From Hyphomicrobium sp. (lineage in GTDB: Bacteria; Pseudomonadota; Alphaproteobacteria; Rhizobiales; Hyphomicrobiaceae): a stretch of DNA of 64,000 nt. Numbering within the stretch: the first letter of the stretch is position 1; each line of letters begins with the position of its first letter. Where the stretch lies: positions 1-64,000 of the forward strand of contig JAIEMV010000019.1 in the NCBI GenBank assembly GCA_019751875.1, in the 5' to 3' direction. Below the pieces are notes generated by a model that was given only the letters and a program-made list of their open reading frames with translations, did no database searches and was not told the origin of the DNA. The translations under genes and the position numbers were made by a program. Below, piece by piece: positions 10,704-18,298 of the stretch.

Positions 10704-11239
10704 TGCTCGACCTCGGCCCCGTTTGTTTGCGCCGGGAGTTTATTCTTCATCAGCCAACGGACGCCGCGCAGCCAAGCTTCATCGGTGTTTCCCTGGATCA
10801 CGACATTTCCTGCACGTTTCAGCTGTCCGCTGGCAACGTCGATTTCCATGATGCGCATGTTGAGAAGCGTGTCGGAAGCTTTATCGACGAGGCCCGTATA
10901 GAGTACCTCCCCGTTGAGCTTCTTGGCTAAGTCCACCTCGCAGCCGTTGCAATCGACGAATGGGGCGGCGGCCTCGATTTCCTTTGCGAAGGGCGTGGTG
11001 TCGATAACGTCGTGAGCGCCATCGCCGCTTAGAATTTTTGCGAGTTCGGCATTGATGGTTTTCAAGCGCTCCTGCTCTGCGGCCGACGGCTTGCCGGCAC
11101 CTATGTAGAAATCCTCTTCCTTCTTCTGAAGCACCAGATCGAAGGGTAGCACGACCGTCTTTTGGGCCGCGTTTGCCGCGCCCGCTAATCCGGCCGACGC
11201 CATGAGGGCGAACAGCGCAACCGTAAAGGCCAGTCTCAT
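10700..11239 (-). CDS. Secreted DUF3280-like protein
   Basis: About 179 residues starting MRLAFTVALFALMASAGLAG, a signal peptide ending near AANA. The mature part (KTVVLPFDLVLQKKEEDF, DVIDTTPFAKEIEAAAPFVD) fits the small DUF3280/DUF2380 proteins found with quinoprotein alcohol dehydrogenases. A CNGCEVD motif offers a Cys pair that could bind a metal or form a disulfide. An in-frame ATG ten codons earlier is possible. It is the first gene of the minus-strand run that ends at 3815. The function is unknown. Confidence 0.7.
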   Translation of the reverse strand: MRLAFTVALFALMASAGLAGAANAAQKTVVLPFDLVLQKKEEDFYIGAGKPSAAEQERLKTINAELAKILSGDGAHDVIDTTPFAKEIEAAAPFVDCNGCEVDLAKKLNGEVLYTGLVDKASDTLLNMRIMEIDVASGQLKRAGNVVIQGNTDEAWLRGVRWLMKNKLPAQTNGAEVEQ

Positions 11240-11380
11240 CGATGCTCCCGGTCGGTTTTTTTGGCTCATGCGGACCAGGGACCTCGATCTCAGGCACCGG
11301 CATGTGCGTTATTGATGTTTCAGCTTAACGTGGCAACGCCCCCCGCAGATTGCGAGTGCGGTCGATTACGTCCAGTATCA

Positions 11381-11394
11381 AATGTTATAACATT
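11381..11394. promoter_or_regulatory. Palindrome resembling a Zur operator, upstream of the lut-like operon
   Basis: AATGTTATAACATT is a perfect 14-bp palindrome. It shares the TTATAACAT core with the sites beside the zur-like gene (38031-38046) and, more loosely, with the site in front of the TonB receptor gene (37333-37348). It sits between the divergent DUF3280-like gene and the periplasmic binding-protein gene, where a repressor would block transcription. Binding by Zur is an inference from the shared motif. Confidence 0.5.
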
Positions 11395-11435
11395 CCCGCT
11401 ACTCGGGCCCGTCACAGCTTGACTTTTCGGCCAGG

Positions 11436-12836
11436 ATGGCGATTTCAGTACGGTATAAAGTAACAAAATGGAAACGCCGCGTGACGCCAGCCAATTCAGC
11501 TTTTTCCTCGCCCGACACGATGGGGCGCGTGCTGTCGCAGGCAGTTAGGCCGCTCCGGTGCCGACCGCGCCAGGCGGCCGTATTGGGCTGCCTTGCCAGT
11601 AGCTTAGCTCTAGCCGCCCTGCCGTCGTCCGTGATTGCTGGCGCGCCTCCGGGCATCGCTCCGGCTGATCCGGCCGCGGTGCCAGCAGCACCCGAGGCGT
11701 CCGATGTCAAAACTCTGAGCATTCTGATGGTCCGGCAGCTGAGGCCGGATCGTCTGCCGCCGCTGTCGCTCCTCGACCTGCCGCCTAAGGATGACGGTTT
11801 GGCCGGTGCGCGCCTGGCGATCGACGACAACAACACGACCGGCCGCTTTCTGAAGCAGAATTTCGCGCTCGAACTTATTGAGAGCGAAGATCCGGCGGAA
11901 CTGATTGCTGAGACGAAGAAGAAGGTCGAAGCCGGCATCGGGTTCGTGGTGACGGATCTCGACGCCAAGCCGACTGTCGAACTCGCCGATGCGCTCAAAG
12001 GACTGGATGCGGTGATCTTCAATGCATCGGCGCCGGACGAGAACATCCGCGAAGAAGATTGCCGCGCGAACCTGAAGCATACCGCACCGTCGCGCGCCAT
12101 GCTGGCAGATGCATTAGCGCAGTATCTCGCGTGGAAACGGTGGGGGAACTGGGTTCTCATCGTGGGACCGGCACCGGAAGACAAAGCCTACGCAGATGCG
12201 CTGCGTCGCTCGGCTCAGCGGTTCGGCATGAAGATCCTCGAAGAACGCGAGTTCAAATACGATCCGGGTAGCCGCCGCTCCGACGGTGGGTTTGAGCAGA
12301 TCCAGCAACAAATCCCGACATTCACGCAGAAGCTGCCACCGCATGACGTGCTGCTGGTCGCGGACGAAGGTGAGTTGTTCGGCGAATACTTTCCCTATCG
12401 GACGTGGGACGCGCGACCGGTTGCGGGTACGGCAGGACTTTTTCCAACGAGCTGGCATCCTGCGATCGAGCTCTGGGGCGGTACGCAGTTCCAGAACCGG
12501 TTCAAGCGGCTCGCGTCACGCAATATGCGGCCGCTCGACTATCAGGCGTGGATGGCCGTGCGTTCCATTGGCGAGGCGGCAACGCGCACGCAGTCCGTCG
12601 ATCGCAAGGCGATCATTGCTTACATGCTGTCGCCGGAATTCGAACTGGCGGCATTCAAGGGCCGTAAGCTGACGTATCGCGCCTGGAACGGGCAATTGCG
12701 TCAGCCCATCGTGCTCGCCACCGGCAAGATGCACGTCACCGTCTCTCCGCAGCCCGGATTCCTTCACCAATATACGGAACTCGATACGCTCGGGGTCGAC
12801 AGGCCTGAAACGAAATGCCGGGCGTACAACAAGTGA
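11436..12836 (+). CDS. PQQ-alcohol-oxidation-associated ABC substrate-binding protein (LutA-like)
   Basis: This is a periplasmic binding protein of the branched-chain-amino-acid type (SILMVRQLRPDRLPPLSLLD, GARLAIDDNNTTGRFL, WVLIVGPAPEDKAYADALRR). It belongs to the family tied to PQQ-dependent alcohol dehydrogenase systems. The export signal lies around AAVLGCLASSLALAALPSSV. The best start is uncertain: ATG at 11436 (466 residues) or ATG at 11520 (438 residues), which gives a more normal signal peptide; neither has a strong ribosome site. It is the first gene of a plus-strand operon with a beta-propeller protein, ATPase and permease. The same set in Methylorubrum is the lanthanide uptake (lut) system, so lanthanide or lanthanophore import is the likely role. 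Confidence 0.82.
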   Translation: MAISVRYKVTKWKRRVTPANSAFSSPDTMGRVLSQAVRPLRCRPRQAAVLGCLASSLALAALPSSVIAGAPPGIAPADPAAVPAAPEASDVKTLSILMVRQLRPDRLPPLSLLDLPPKDDGLAGARLAIDDNNTTGRFLKQNFALELIESEDPAELIAETKKKVEAGIGFVVTDLDAKPTVELADALKGLDAVIFNASAPDENIREEDCRANLKHTAPSRAMLADALAQYLAWKRWGNWVLIVGPAPEDKAYADALRRSAQRFGMKILEEREFKYDPGSRRSDGGFEQIQQQIPTFTQKLPPHDVLLVADEGELFGEYFPYRTWDARPVAGTAGLFPTSWHPAIELWGGTQFQNRFKRLASRNMRPLDYQAWMAVRSIGEAATRTQSVDRKAIIAYMLSPEFELAAFKGRKLTYRAWNGQLRQPIVLATGKMHVTVSPQPGFLHQYTELDTLGVDRPETKCRAYNK

Positions 12837-12895
12837 GGCGGTCAACATCACGGACCGCTGATTGACGATAACCCTCACACACCAGAGGATCGACG

Positions 12896-13915
12896 ATGAC
12901 GCTCTTCAAAAATGCCGCTGCCTTGGCCGCCCTCTCCCTGTCTTCGCTGGCACTCGGCGCGGGACCGGCGGCCGCGTACAAGATTTTCGTTTCGAATGAA
13001 AAGGAGAACACGGTTTCGGTGATCGACAGCGAGAAGCTCGAAGTCGTCCACACGATCAAGACGGGTAACCGTCCGCGCGGCATCATTTTGTCGAAGGACG
13101 GCAAGTGGGTGATCGTTTGCACCTCGGATGACAACCGCATGCAGGTGTTCGATGCCGAAACGTATCAGTTCGTGAAGGACCTGCCGTCGGGCCCCGACCC
13201 CGAGTTGCCGATCCTGCACACGTCGGGCAATCCGCTTTACGTCTCGAACGAAGACGACAATCTCGTCACCGTCGTCGATATCTTCAAGGGCACCATCATC
13301 ACCGACATTCCAGTGGGTGTTGAGCCTGAAGGCATGGGCATGAGCCCAGACGGGAAGATCCTCGTCAACACGTCGGAAACGACGAACATGGCTCACTTCA
13401 TCACGACCGACGGCTTCAAGAACGTCGAAAACATTCTGGTCGACAACCGTCCGCGTGTCGCCGAATTCAAAAGCGATGGTTCGGAAGTTTGGGTCTCGGC
13501 GGAAATCGGCGGAACCGTCAGCATCATCGATCCGGCGCAGAAAAAAGTCACGCATAAGATCAATTTCGAGATCCAGGGCATCACCAAGGATGCCATCCAG
13601 CCCGTTGGGGTGCGCTTCAACAAGGACAACACGAAGGCTTTCGTTGCGCTTGGACCGGCAAACCGGGTCGCGGTGGTCGACGCGAAGACTTATAAGGTCG
13701 AGAAGTACATTCTCGTCGGCCAGCGCGTTTGGAATCTCGGGTTTACGCCGGATTACAAGCTGCTGTTCACCACCAACGGCACTTCGAATGATGTGACCGT
13801 GATCGACGTCGCGTCGGAGAAGGCGATCAAATCGATCAAGACGGGCCGCTATCCGTGGGGTGTTGTTTCGAGCCTTACGCCGATCAAGTCCGCCGAAAAT
13901 GGCGCTGCGCAGTAG
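12896..13915 (+). CDS. PQQ-dependent catabolism-associated beta-propeller protein
   Basis: The 339 residues have a signal peptide (ALAALSLSSLALGAGPAAA) and then about seven YVTN-type propeller blades, each with a pattern such as VSVIDSEKLEVVHTIKTGNR or VTVVDIFKGTIITDIPVG. It is periplasmic and probably a binding or scaffold partner of the ABC system. The start has a purine-rich AGAGGA site. It corresponds to the exported protein that follows the binding-protein gene in lut-type loci. The true ligand is unknown. Confidence 0.88.
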   Translation: MTLFKNAAALAALSLSSLALGAGPAAAYKIFVSNEKENTVSVIDSEKLEVVHTIKTGNRPRGIILSKDGKWVIVCTSDDNRMQVFDAETYQFVKDLPSGPDPELPILHTSGNPLYVSNEDDNLVTVVDIFKGTIITDIPVGVEPEGMGMSPDGKILVNTSETTNMAHFITTDGFKNVENILVDNRPRVAEFKSDGSEVWVSAEIGGTVSIIDPAQKKVTHKINFEIQGITKDAIQPVGVRFNKDNTKAFVALGPANRVAVVDAKTYKVEKYILVGQRVWNLGFTPDYKLLFTTNGTSNDVTVIDVASEKAIKSIKTGRYPWGVVSSLTPIKSAENGAAQ

Positions 13916-13962
13916 TCTCTGCTCCGGGGCAAACTTCCGGCGTCGAGACGGCCACATAAAGA

Positions 13963-14772
13963 GTGAGGTTCAGGTTGGCGACAGTGCTTACACAAGACGC
14001 GGCAGGGGCGGCGATCGGCGACGGCGCCGCCGAAGCCCTCGTCGTCAACGGCGTCAGCCACCGCTTCGGTGAGAAGCAAGTGCTGGACAATGTTTCGGTG
14101 ACCGTTGACCGCGGGGCTTTCACGGTGCTGCTAGGGCTCAACGGTGCGGGCAAGTCGACGCTCTTTGCCCTCATCACGCGGCTCTACGACAATGTCTCGG
14201 GCGAGATTCGCATCCTCGGCCATGACGTGCGGCGCAAGCCAACGGCGGCGCTGCAGCGACTAGGAGTCGTGTTTCAGAGCCGGACGCTCGACAGTGACCT
14301 GACGCTGGAACAAAACTTGTTTTATCACGCGGCGCTGCACGGCATCCGCAAATCAGAAGCAAAGAAGCGCGCGGTCGAAGCGCTGACGACGGTCGGACTG
14401 CAAGACCGGGCGCACGAAAAGGTGCGCAATCTTTCCGGCGGACAGGCGCGGCGTGTGGAGATCGCGCGGTCGCTGCTGCATCGTCCCGGACTGCTGCTGC
14501 TCGACGAGGCGACCGTTGGGCTCGACATCGGCTCGCGCGAAAGCGTGCTCTCCATCGTGCGTGGACTCGTGCACCGTGAGGGCATGGGCGTTCTTTGGGC
14601 GACCCATCTCATCGACGAAATCGCGCCCACGGATCGCGTGGTCGTCCTTCACAAAGGGCGCATTCTCTATAGCGGTTCAGTACCGGGTCTTCTGGACGCG
14701 ACCGGAAAAACCAATGTGCGCGAAGCTTTTCGCACCATGACCGGAACGAACGACACAGCGGAGGCTGCATGA
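13963..14772 (+). CDS. ABC transporter ATPase of the PQQ-associated (LutE-like) system
   Basis: This ATPase of about 269 residues has Walker A at LLGLNGAGKSTLFALI, signature NLSGGQARRVEIARSLLH, Walker B LLLLDEATVGLDIGSRE, and an H-loop in VLWATHLIDEI. It is of the multidrug/export-like CcmA type, as expected for the PQQ-associated family. The start is a GTG at 13963 or a TTG four codons later. Its stop overlaps the permease start (ATGA), so the two are translated together. Direction of transport is not shown by the sequence. Confidence 0.88.
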   Translation: MRFRLATVLTQDAAGAAIGDGAAEALVVNGVSHRFGEKQVLDNVSVTVDRGAFTVLLGLNGAGKSTLFALITRLYDNVSGEIRILGHDVRRKPTAALQRLGVVFQSRTLDSDLTLEQNLFYHAALHGIRKSEAKKRAVEALTTVGLQDRAHEKVRNLSGGQARRVEIARSLLHRPGLLLLDEATVGLDIGSRESVLSIVRGLVHREGMGVLWATHLIDEIAPTDRVVVLHKGRILYSGSVPGLLDATGKTNVREAFRTMTGTNDTAEAA

Positions 14773-15731
14773 ACGTCGACACGCCGATGCGATCGTTCGA
14801 AGCCGAGGCTCCGCACCGGCAGGGGCTCGGCGCATATATGGCCTGCTTCCGCGGTATCGTCTGGCGTGAGGTCCTCCGCTTCCTGTATCAGCGCGAACGG
14901 TTCTTCTCGGCACTCGTGCGTCCTCTCGTCTGGCTTTTCATCTTCGCCGCCGGCTTCCGGCAGGTGCTCGGCGTTTCGATCATCCCGCCCTACACGACGT
15001 ATGTGTTGTATGAGACCTTCATCACGCCAGGCTTGATCGGCATGATTCTGCTGTTCAATGCCATGCAGTCGTCGTTGTCGATGGTTTACGATCGCGAAAC
15101 GGGTGCCATGCGCACGCTTCTCGTGGCGCCGTTCCCGCGCTCATTCCTGCTGCTATCCAAGCTCATCGGTGGCGTCGCGGTTGCTGTTCTGCAGGCCTAC
15201 ACCTTCTTGGCCGTGGCCTACTTCTGGGACATCACCCCGCCGTGGCAGGGCTACATCACGGTGCTGCCGGCTCTCATCCTCTCCGGGTTGATGCTCGGCG
15301 CACTCGCGCTTCTCATGTCGTCGCTGATCCGTCAGCTGGAGAACTTCGCAGGCGTGATGAACTTCGTCATCTTCCCGATGTTCTTCGCCTCGTCAGCGCT
15401 CTATCCGCTGTGGCGCATTCGTGAAGGAAGTCCATTCCTGTACGAACTGGCGCGCTTCAATCCGTTCACGCATGCCGTCGAACTCATCCGCTTCGCACTC
15501 TACGGCGAAGTCGGCGCCAAGATCGATCCAACCATGACGCCCGTTGAGGCTGGGATCAGTCTGGACGGCGTGCTCATCCCGCTGGCATCAGGTGAGCTTC
15601 TCGATCTGACGCATCTCGTGGTGGTTGTCGGTTGCACGCTGTTGTTCCTCGGGGCGGCAGTCTATGCGTACAATCCATCGAAGGGCTTGATTGGGCGTCG
15701 TGGTGGTCCGGGCGGCGGCAACGCCGGCTAA
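14769..15731 (+). CDS. ABC transporter permease of the PQQ-associated (PedC/LutF-like) system
   Basis: The 320 residues belong to the ABC-2 permease family with about six membrane segments (for example FSALVRPLVWLFIFAAGFRQ, TVLPALILSGLMLGALALLM, VMNFVIFPMFFASSALYPLW). Homologues accompany PQQ alcohol dehydrogenases. It forms the membrane half of the transporter with the upstream ATPase. The start overlaps the ATPase stop by four bases. A last hydrophobic helix (LVVVVGCTLLFLGAAVYAYN) and a Gly-rich tail end the protein. Confidence 0.88.
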   Translation: MNVDTPMRSFEAEAPHRQGLGAYMACFRGIVWREVLRFLYQRERFFSALVRPLVWLFIFAAGFRQVLGVSIIPPYTTYVLYETFITPGLIGMILLFNAMQSSLSMVYDRETGAMRTLLVAPFPRSFLLLSKLIGGVAVAVLQAYTFLAVAYFWDITPPWQGYITVLPALILSGLMLGALALLMSSLIRQLENFAGVMNFVIFPMFFASSALYPLWRIREGSPFLYELARFNPFTHAVELIRFALYGEVGAKIDPTMTPVEAGISLDGVLIPLASGELLDLTHLVVVVGCTLLFLGAAVYAYNPSKGLIGRRGGPGGGNAG

Positions 15732-15842
15732 CCGCGAACGATCTTTACTCTTGAAAGCGCCGTACCCACATGGGAAGCAGCGGCCTTCAAGTGCCGCACT
15801 GGCCTGCATAAGAAAATTGGATCGGGAGAGGAAGTTTCGGTG

Positions 15843-16481
15843 ATGATGCGTCAGACCTTACAGTTGGCCCTGGTCGCGGCTGCCAGCGTCTTCGCCCTTT
15901 CGGGTTCTGCCCTGGCTGCTGCCGATCCGAACAACCCTGACTGGCCGTGCGTGCAGAAGAAGGTCGAAAACCTGTCAACGTCCGCCATCTGGGATGGTCC
16001 TGCGCTCGATGCTCATAAGGACTGGTTCAACACCCCGAAGATTCCGGCGCTCGTTAAAAAGTTGGCCTCGCGCCGCGTGCCGATCGAAAAGGCCACGGCA
16101 GCCATCGACAATTTTGCAGCGTCCGTTCCGGAGGCTGATCGTGACGCGCAGTTGTCGAAGTTGTTTCTTGGCCTGTTCGACACTGTGAACAATCAGCGCC
16201 GAGCCATCTTGAATGGCATCGAAAAGTACCAACGCTCGCAGAAAGCGCGCGCCGAGGAACTCGAAAAGCAGGGAGTGGACTTGGCGCGGCTGAAGGGCGA
16301 CATCGTCGTGGACGACACGGCAGCGGTGCCTGAAAGCGAAGAGGAACAGAAGCTCTATTGGGCCGGCCGTATCTTTCAGGAGCGACAGGCCAATATTCCC
16401 ATCGCCTGCGAGCTTCCCGCTGTTCTTGAAGAGCGGCTCTTTGAATTGACGCGCCACATCCGCTCGAAGATGTCGAAGTAG
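15843..16481 (+). CDS. Secreted helical protein at the end of the lut-like operon
   Basis: About 212 residues with a signal peptide (QLALVAAASVFALSGSALAA) followed by DPNNPDWPCVQKKVENLSTS and a mostly helical, charged body (YQRSQKARAEELEKQGVDLA). It matches the conserved exported protein found with PQQ-associated ABC transporters; one Cys lies early and one late, possibly forming a disulfide. The start could be the GTG at 15840 or the ATGs at 15843 or 15846, all after GGGAGAGGA. I infer a periplasmic accessory role in uptake or dehydrogenase function. Confidence 0.75.
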   Translation: MMRQTLQLALVAAASVFALSGSALAAADPNNPDWPCVQKKVENLSTSAIWDGPALDAHKDWFNTPKIPALVKKLASRRVPIEKATAAIDNFAASVPEADRDAQLSKLFLGLFDTVNNQRRAILNGIEKYQRSQKARAEELEKQGVDLARLKGDIVVDDTAAVPESEEEQKLYWAGRIFQERQANIPIACELPAVLEERLFELTRHIRSKMSK

Positions 16482-16503
16482 CTCCTATAGAGGTAGCGAG
16501 AAA

Positions 16504-16537
16504 CGCCGCGGTTCTTGGATCGCGGCGTCCTTTGTTT
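16504..16537 (+). terminator. Terminator of the lut-like operon
   Basis: A 7-bp GC stem (CGCCGCG at 16504-16510 with CGCGGCG at 16521-16527) is followed by TCCTTTGTTTGT. It lies between two converging genes and can end transcription from the plus side. Confidence 0.7.
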
Positions 16538-16542
16538 GTGGC

Positions 16543-17190
16543 TCAGGGCACGGGATTAAGGGGCGTCAGATCATTGCCGATCGCCTGCCAGCCGTCGGTG
16601 CCTTCCGGGAACCAGAGCACGGACGTGTAGCCCCACGAAATGGCGCGTTTGGCGGCGTTCCAGGACATCCAGCAATCGCTGAGGCAAAAGAAGACCACGG
16701 GCTTGGACTTGTCGCCGGATGTCAGCGCTGCGAGACGCGTTCTGAAATAGGCTTCGAACTCTGGCGAGAGAACGCCGTAGCCGACATTCGGTAGCCAATG
16801 CGCGCCCGCAATGCTCGAGTGGGGAAGATCGCGCCAGACGGTTCCAGCGGGGAGGTTGGCCGGCTTGGGTGCGCGCGGATAGACGTCAATGAAAAGCGCG
16901 CCATTTTGCTTCTTCAGCTTTTCGGCGTCATCAGGGGTGAGGATCTTCGCGCCTTTGAGCGTGCGCGGGACAGGCATTCGGTAGCCGTCGGTGCGATAGT
17001 CCTCGGGCTCCGGCACTTCTCCGGTGGCAGCCGGAGGTGTGATGAGTTTGGGTTCGACATGGCCGGTCTCGGCGGCGGCCCCGTTCGCTAGCGCCACAGC
17101 GAGGAAAGCGATCGCCCCGGCACAATAGGAGCGGCCGGCGAGACTTTTCGCCGGCCGCTGTCCAAATCGTCGCGTAGAATAAATGCCCAT
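16543..17190 (-). CDS. PQQ-dependent catabolism-associated CXXCW-motif protein (rhodanese-like)
   Basis: The 215-residue exported protein has a signal segment around SYCAGAIAFLAVALANGAAA. The rhodanese-like domain spans about residues 75-215: ILTPDDAEKLKKQNGALFID, then the key motif FFCLSDCWMSWNAAKRA, with the CXXCW that names the family. It is always encoded near quinoprotein alcohol dehydrogenases and may handle thiols or metals in the periplasm; the reaction is not known. The start is 13 bases downstream of the xoxJ stop, at the end of the xox operon. Confidence 0.9.
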   Translation of the reverse strand: MGIYSTRRFGQRPAKSLAGRSYCAGAIAFLAVALANGAAAETGHVEPKLITPPAATGEVPEPEDYRTDGYRMPVPRTLKGAKILTPDDAEKLKKQNGALFIDVYPRAPKPANLPAGTVWRDLPHSSIAGAHWLPNVGYGVLSPEFEAYFRTRLAALTSGDKSKPVVFFCLSDCWMSWNAAKRAISWGYTSVLWFPEGTDGWQAIGNDLTPLNPVP

Positions 17191-17203
17191 TGCGGTCGCA
17201 CAC

Positions 17204-18049
17204 TTATTTGCGTGGCGAGGTGATGGGTTTCAGATCTTCATCGAGGAGCGGTACGTTGAAGCTGAGCAGGATCTTGTCGATGTCGCCCTGACGCTTCTTG
17301 ATGATTTCGTTCAGCTGACGCTTCCAATTCGACTCGTTTGAGCGCACGCCCATCGTGATGCGGTAGTCGGGTTTGGCTGTGCCGGGTACGTGCTCGGTGA
17401 TGGGAACCACCGTCAGCTTGTCGAGGTGGGGCTTCAGAAACCAACCGGCGAACGGCCCCCACAGCACACCGACATCGATCTCACCGTTGACGACATCGTC
17501 GATGATTTCCTGTTCAGGATTGAGATAACGGCGATCGACGTTGATGAGGTAAGATTTTGCATTTGGCATAAGCCCGGCTTTGGCAATTTGGTCGCCGATC
17601 GGGCCGCCCTGATTGCTTACGCGCTTGCCTTGAAGCTTCGGATCCGTGAACGACGTGACGCCTTCGAGGTCGCTGCCTTTCTTGTAAAACATCACGTAGG
17701 TCGTGTGATAGTAGTGGTTCGTATTGAGAGTGTACTCGTCGGCCTGAACGGTGCCGAGCACGAGATCGCACTTCTTGGCCGCCAGCGTGCGGCGGATGAG
17801 ACCGAAGCCGCCGGGATACCACGTGTATTCCACCGGGATCTTCAATTCGTCGGCGATCACTTCCGCGATCTTGTTTTCGAAACCTTCGCCCTTGTCGTTC
17901 GAATACGGCATGTTTTCAGGGATCGAGCAGACGCGCAGAACCTTACGGTTAACGGCGTCCGCCAAATTGCCGTCGGCTGCGTGCGCGGGGGCTGCGAGCA
18001 CCTGAGCGCCGAGCGACATGGCCATTATGGCCAGCAGCATTTTTTTCAT
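17204..18049 (-). CDS. xoxJ: XoxJ, quinoprotein-dehydrogenase-associated periplasmic binding protein
   Basis: This 281-residue periplasmic protein (signal MKKMLLAIMAMSLGAQVLAA) has a type-2 binding fold: VLRVCSIPENMPYSNDKGEG, YPGGFGLIRRTLAAKKCDLV, VNGEIDVGVLWGPFAGWFL. XoxJ is thought to interact with and activate XoxF. I chose the ATG at 18049, with GAGAG upstream, because the longer open frame adds a non-signal segment. It follows the cytochrome genes in the usual xoxF-xoxG-xoxJ order, here with two cytochromes. Confidence 0.9.
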   Translation of the reverse strand: MKKMLLAIMAMSLGAQVLAAPAHAADGNLADAVNRKVLRVCSIPENMPYSNDKGEGFENKIAEVIADELKIPVEYTWYPGGFGLIRRTLAAKKCDLVLGTVQADEYTLNTNHYYHTTYVMFYKKGSDLEGVTSFTDPKLQGKRVSNQGGPIGDQIAKAGLMPNAKSYLINVDRRYLNPEQEIIDDVVNGEIDVGVLWGPFAGWFLKPHLDKLTVVPITEHVPGTAKPDYRITMGVRSNESNWKRQLNEIIKKRQGDIDKILLSFNVPLLDEDLKPITSPRK

Positions 18050-18251
18050 CGAGCTCTCGTTATGTTTCCTGGTTTTCGGCGGCGCGAATGAGCGCGCACC
18101 AAAATCGCGTTCAGCTTCTTTTTGTGAGGCCGGATGATTTCCCAAGCCGAATGGGACCTTTTCCGGTTTGCCTCGTGACATATACGGACCGAACGGCGCA
18201 CCTGCACATGAAGTTATTGTCATGCGTCGGGTTTGCGGGCCGCTAAACAAG

Positions 18252-18276
18252 CGCGGCGGCCCTGAGGACCGCCGCG
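18252..18276 (-). terminator. Terminator after the repeat-bearing cytochrome gene
   Basis: CGCGGCGG (18252-18259) pairs with CCGCCGCG (18269-18276). On the minus strand the hairpin is followed by CTTGTTTAG. It lies between the cytochrome gene and xoxJ, so xoxJ may be read mainly by run-through or its own promoter in the remaining 200 bases. Confidence 0.65.
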
Positions 18277-18298
18277 TCTCAGTTCCAATCTGTAAGGC

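Noticed and set aside
9642-10901. 419-codon plus-strand frame opposite the ABC binding protein
   Set aside because: The minus strand holds a signal peptide and binding-protein motifs with coupled neighbours.
12875-13957. 360-codon minus-strand frame opposite the beta-propeller gene
   Set aside because: The plus strand encodes a clear exported propeller; the minus frame has an odd composition and no motif.
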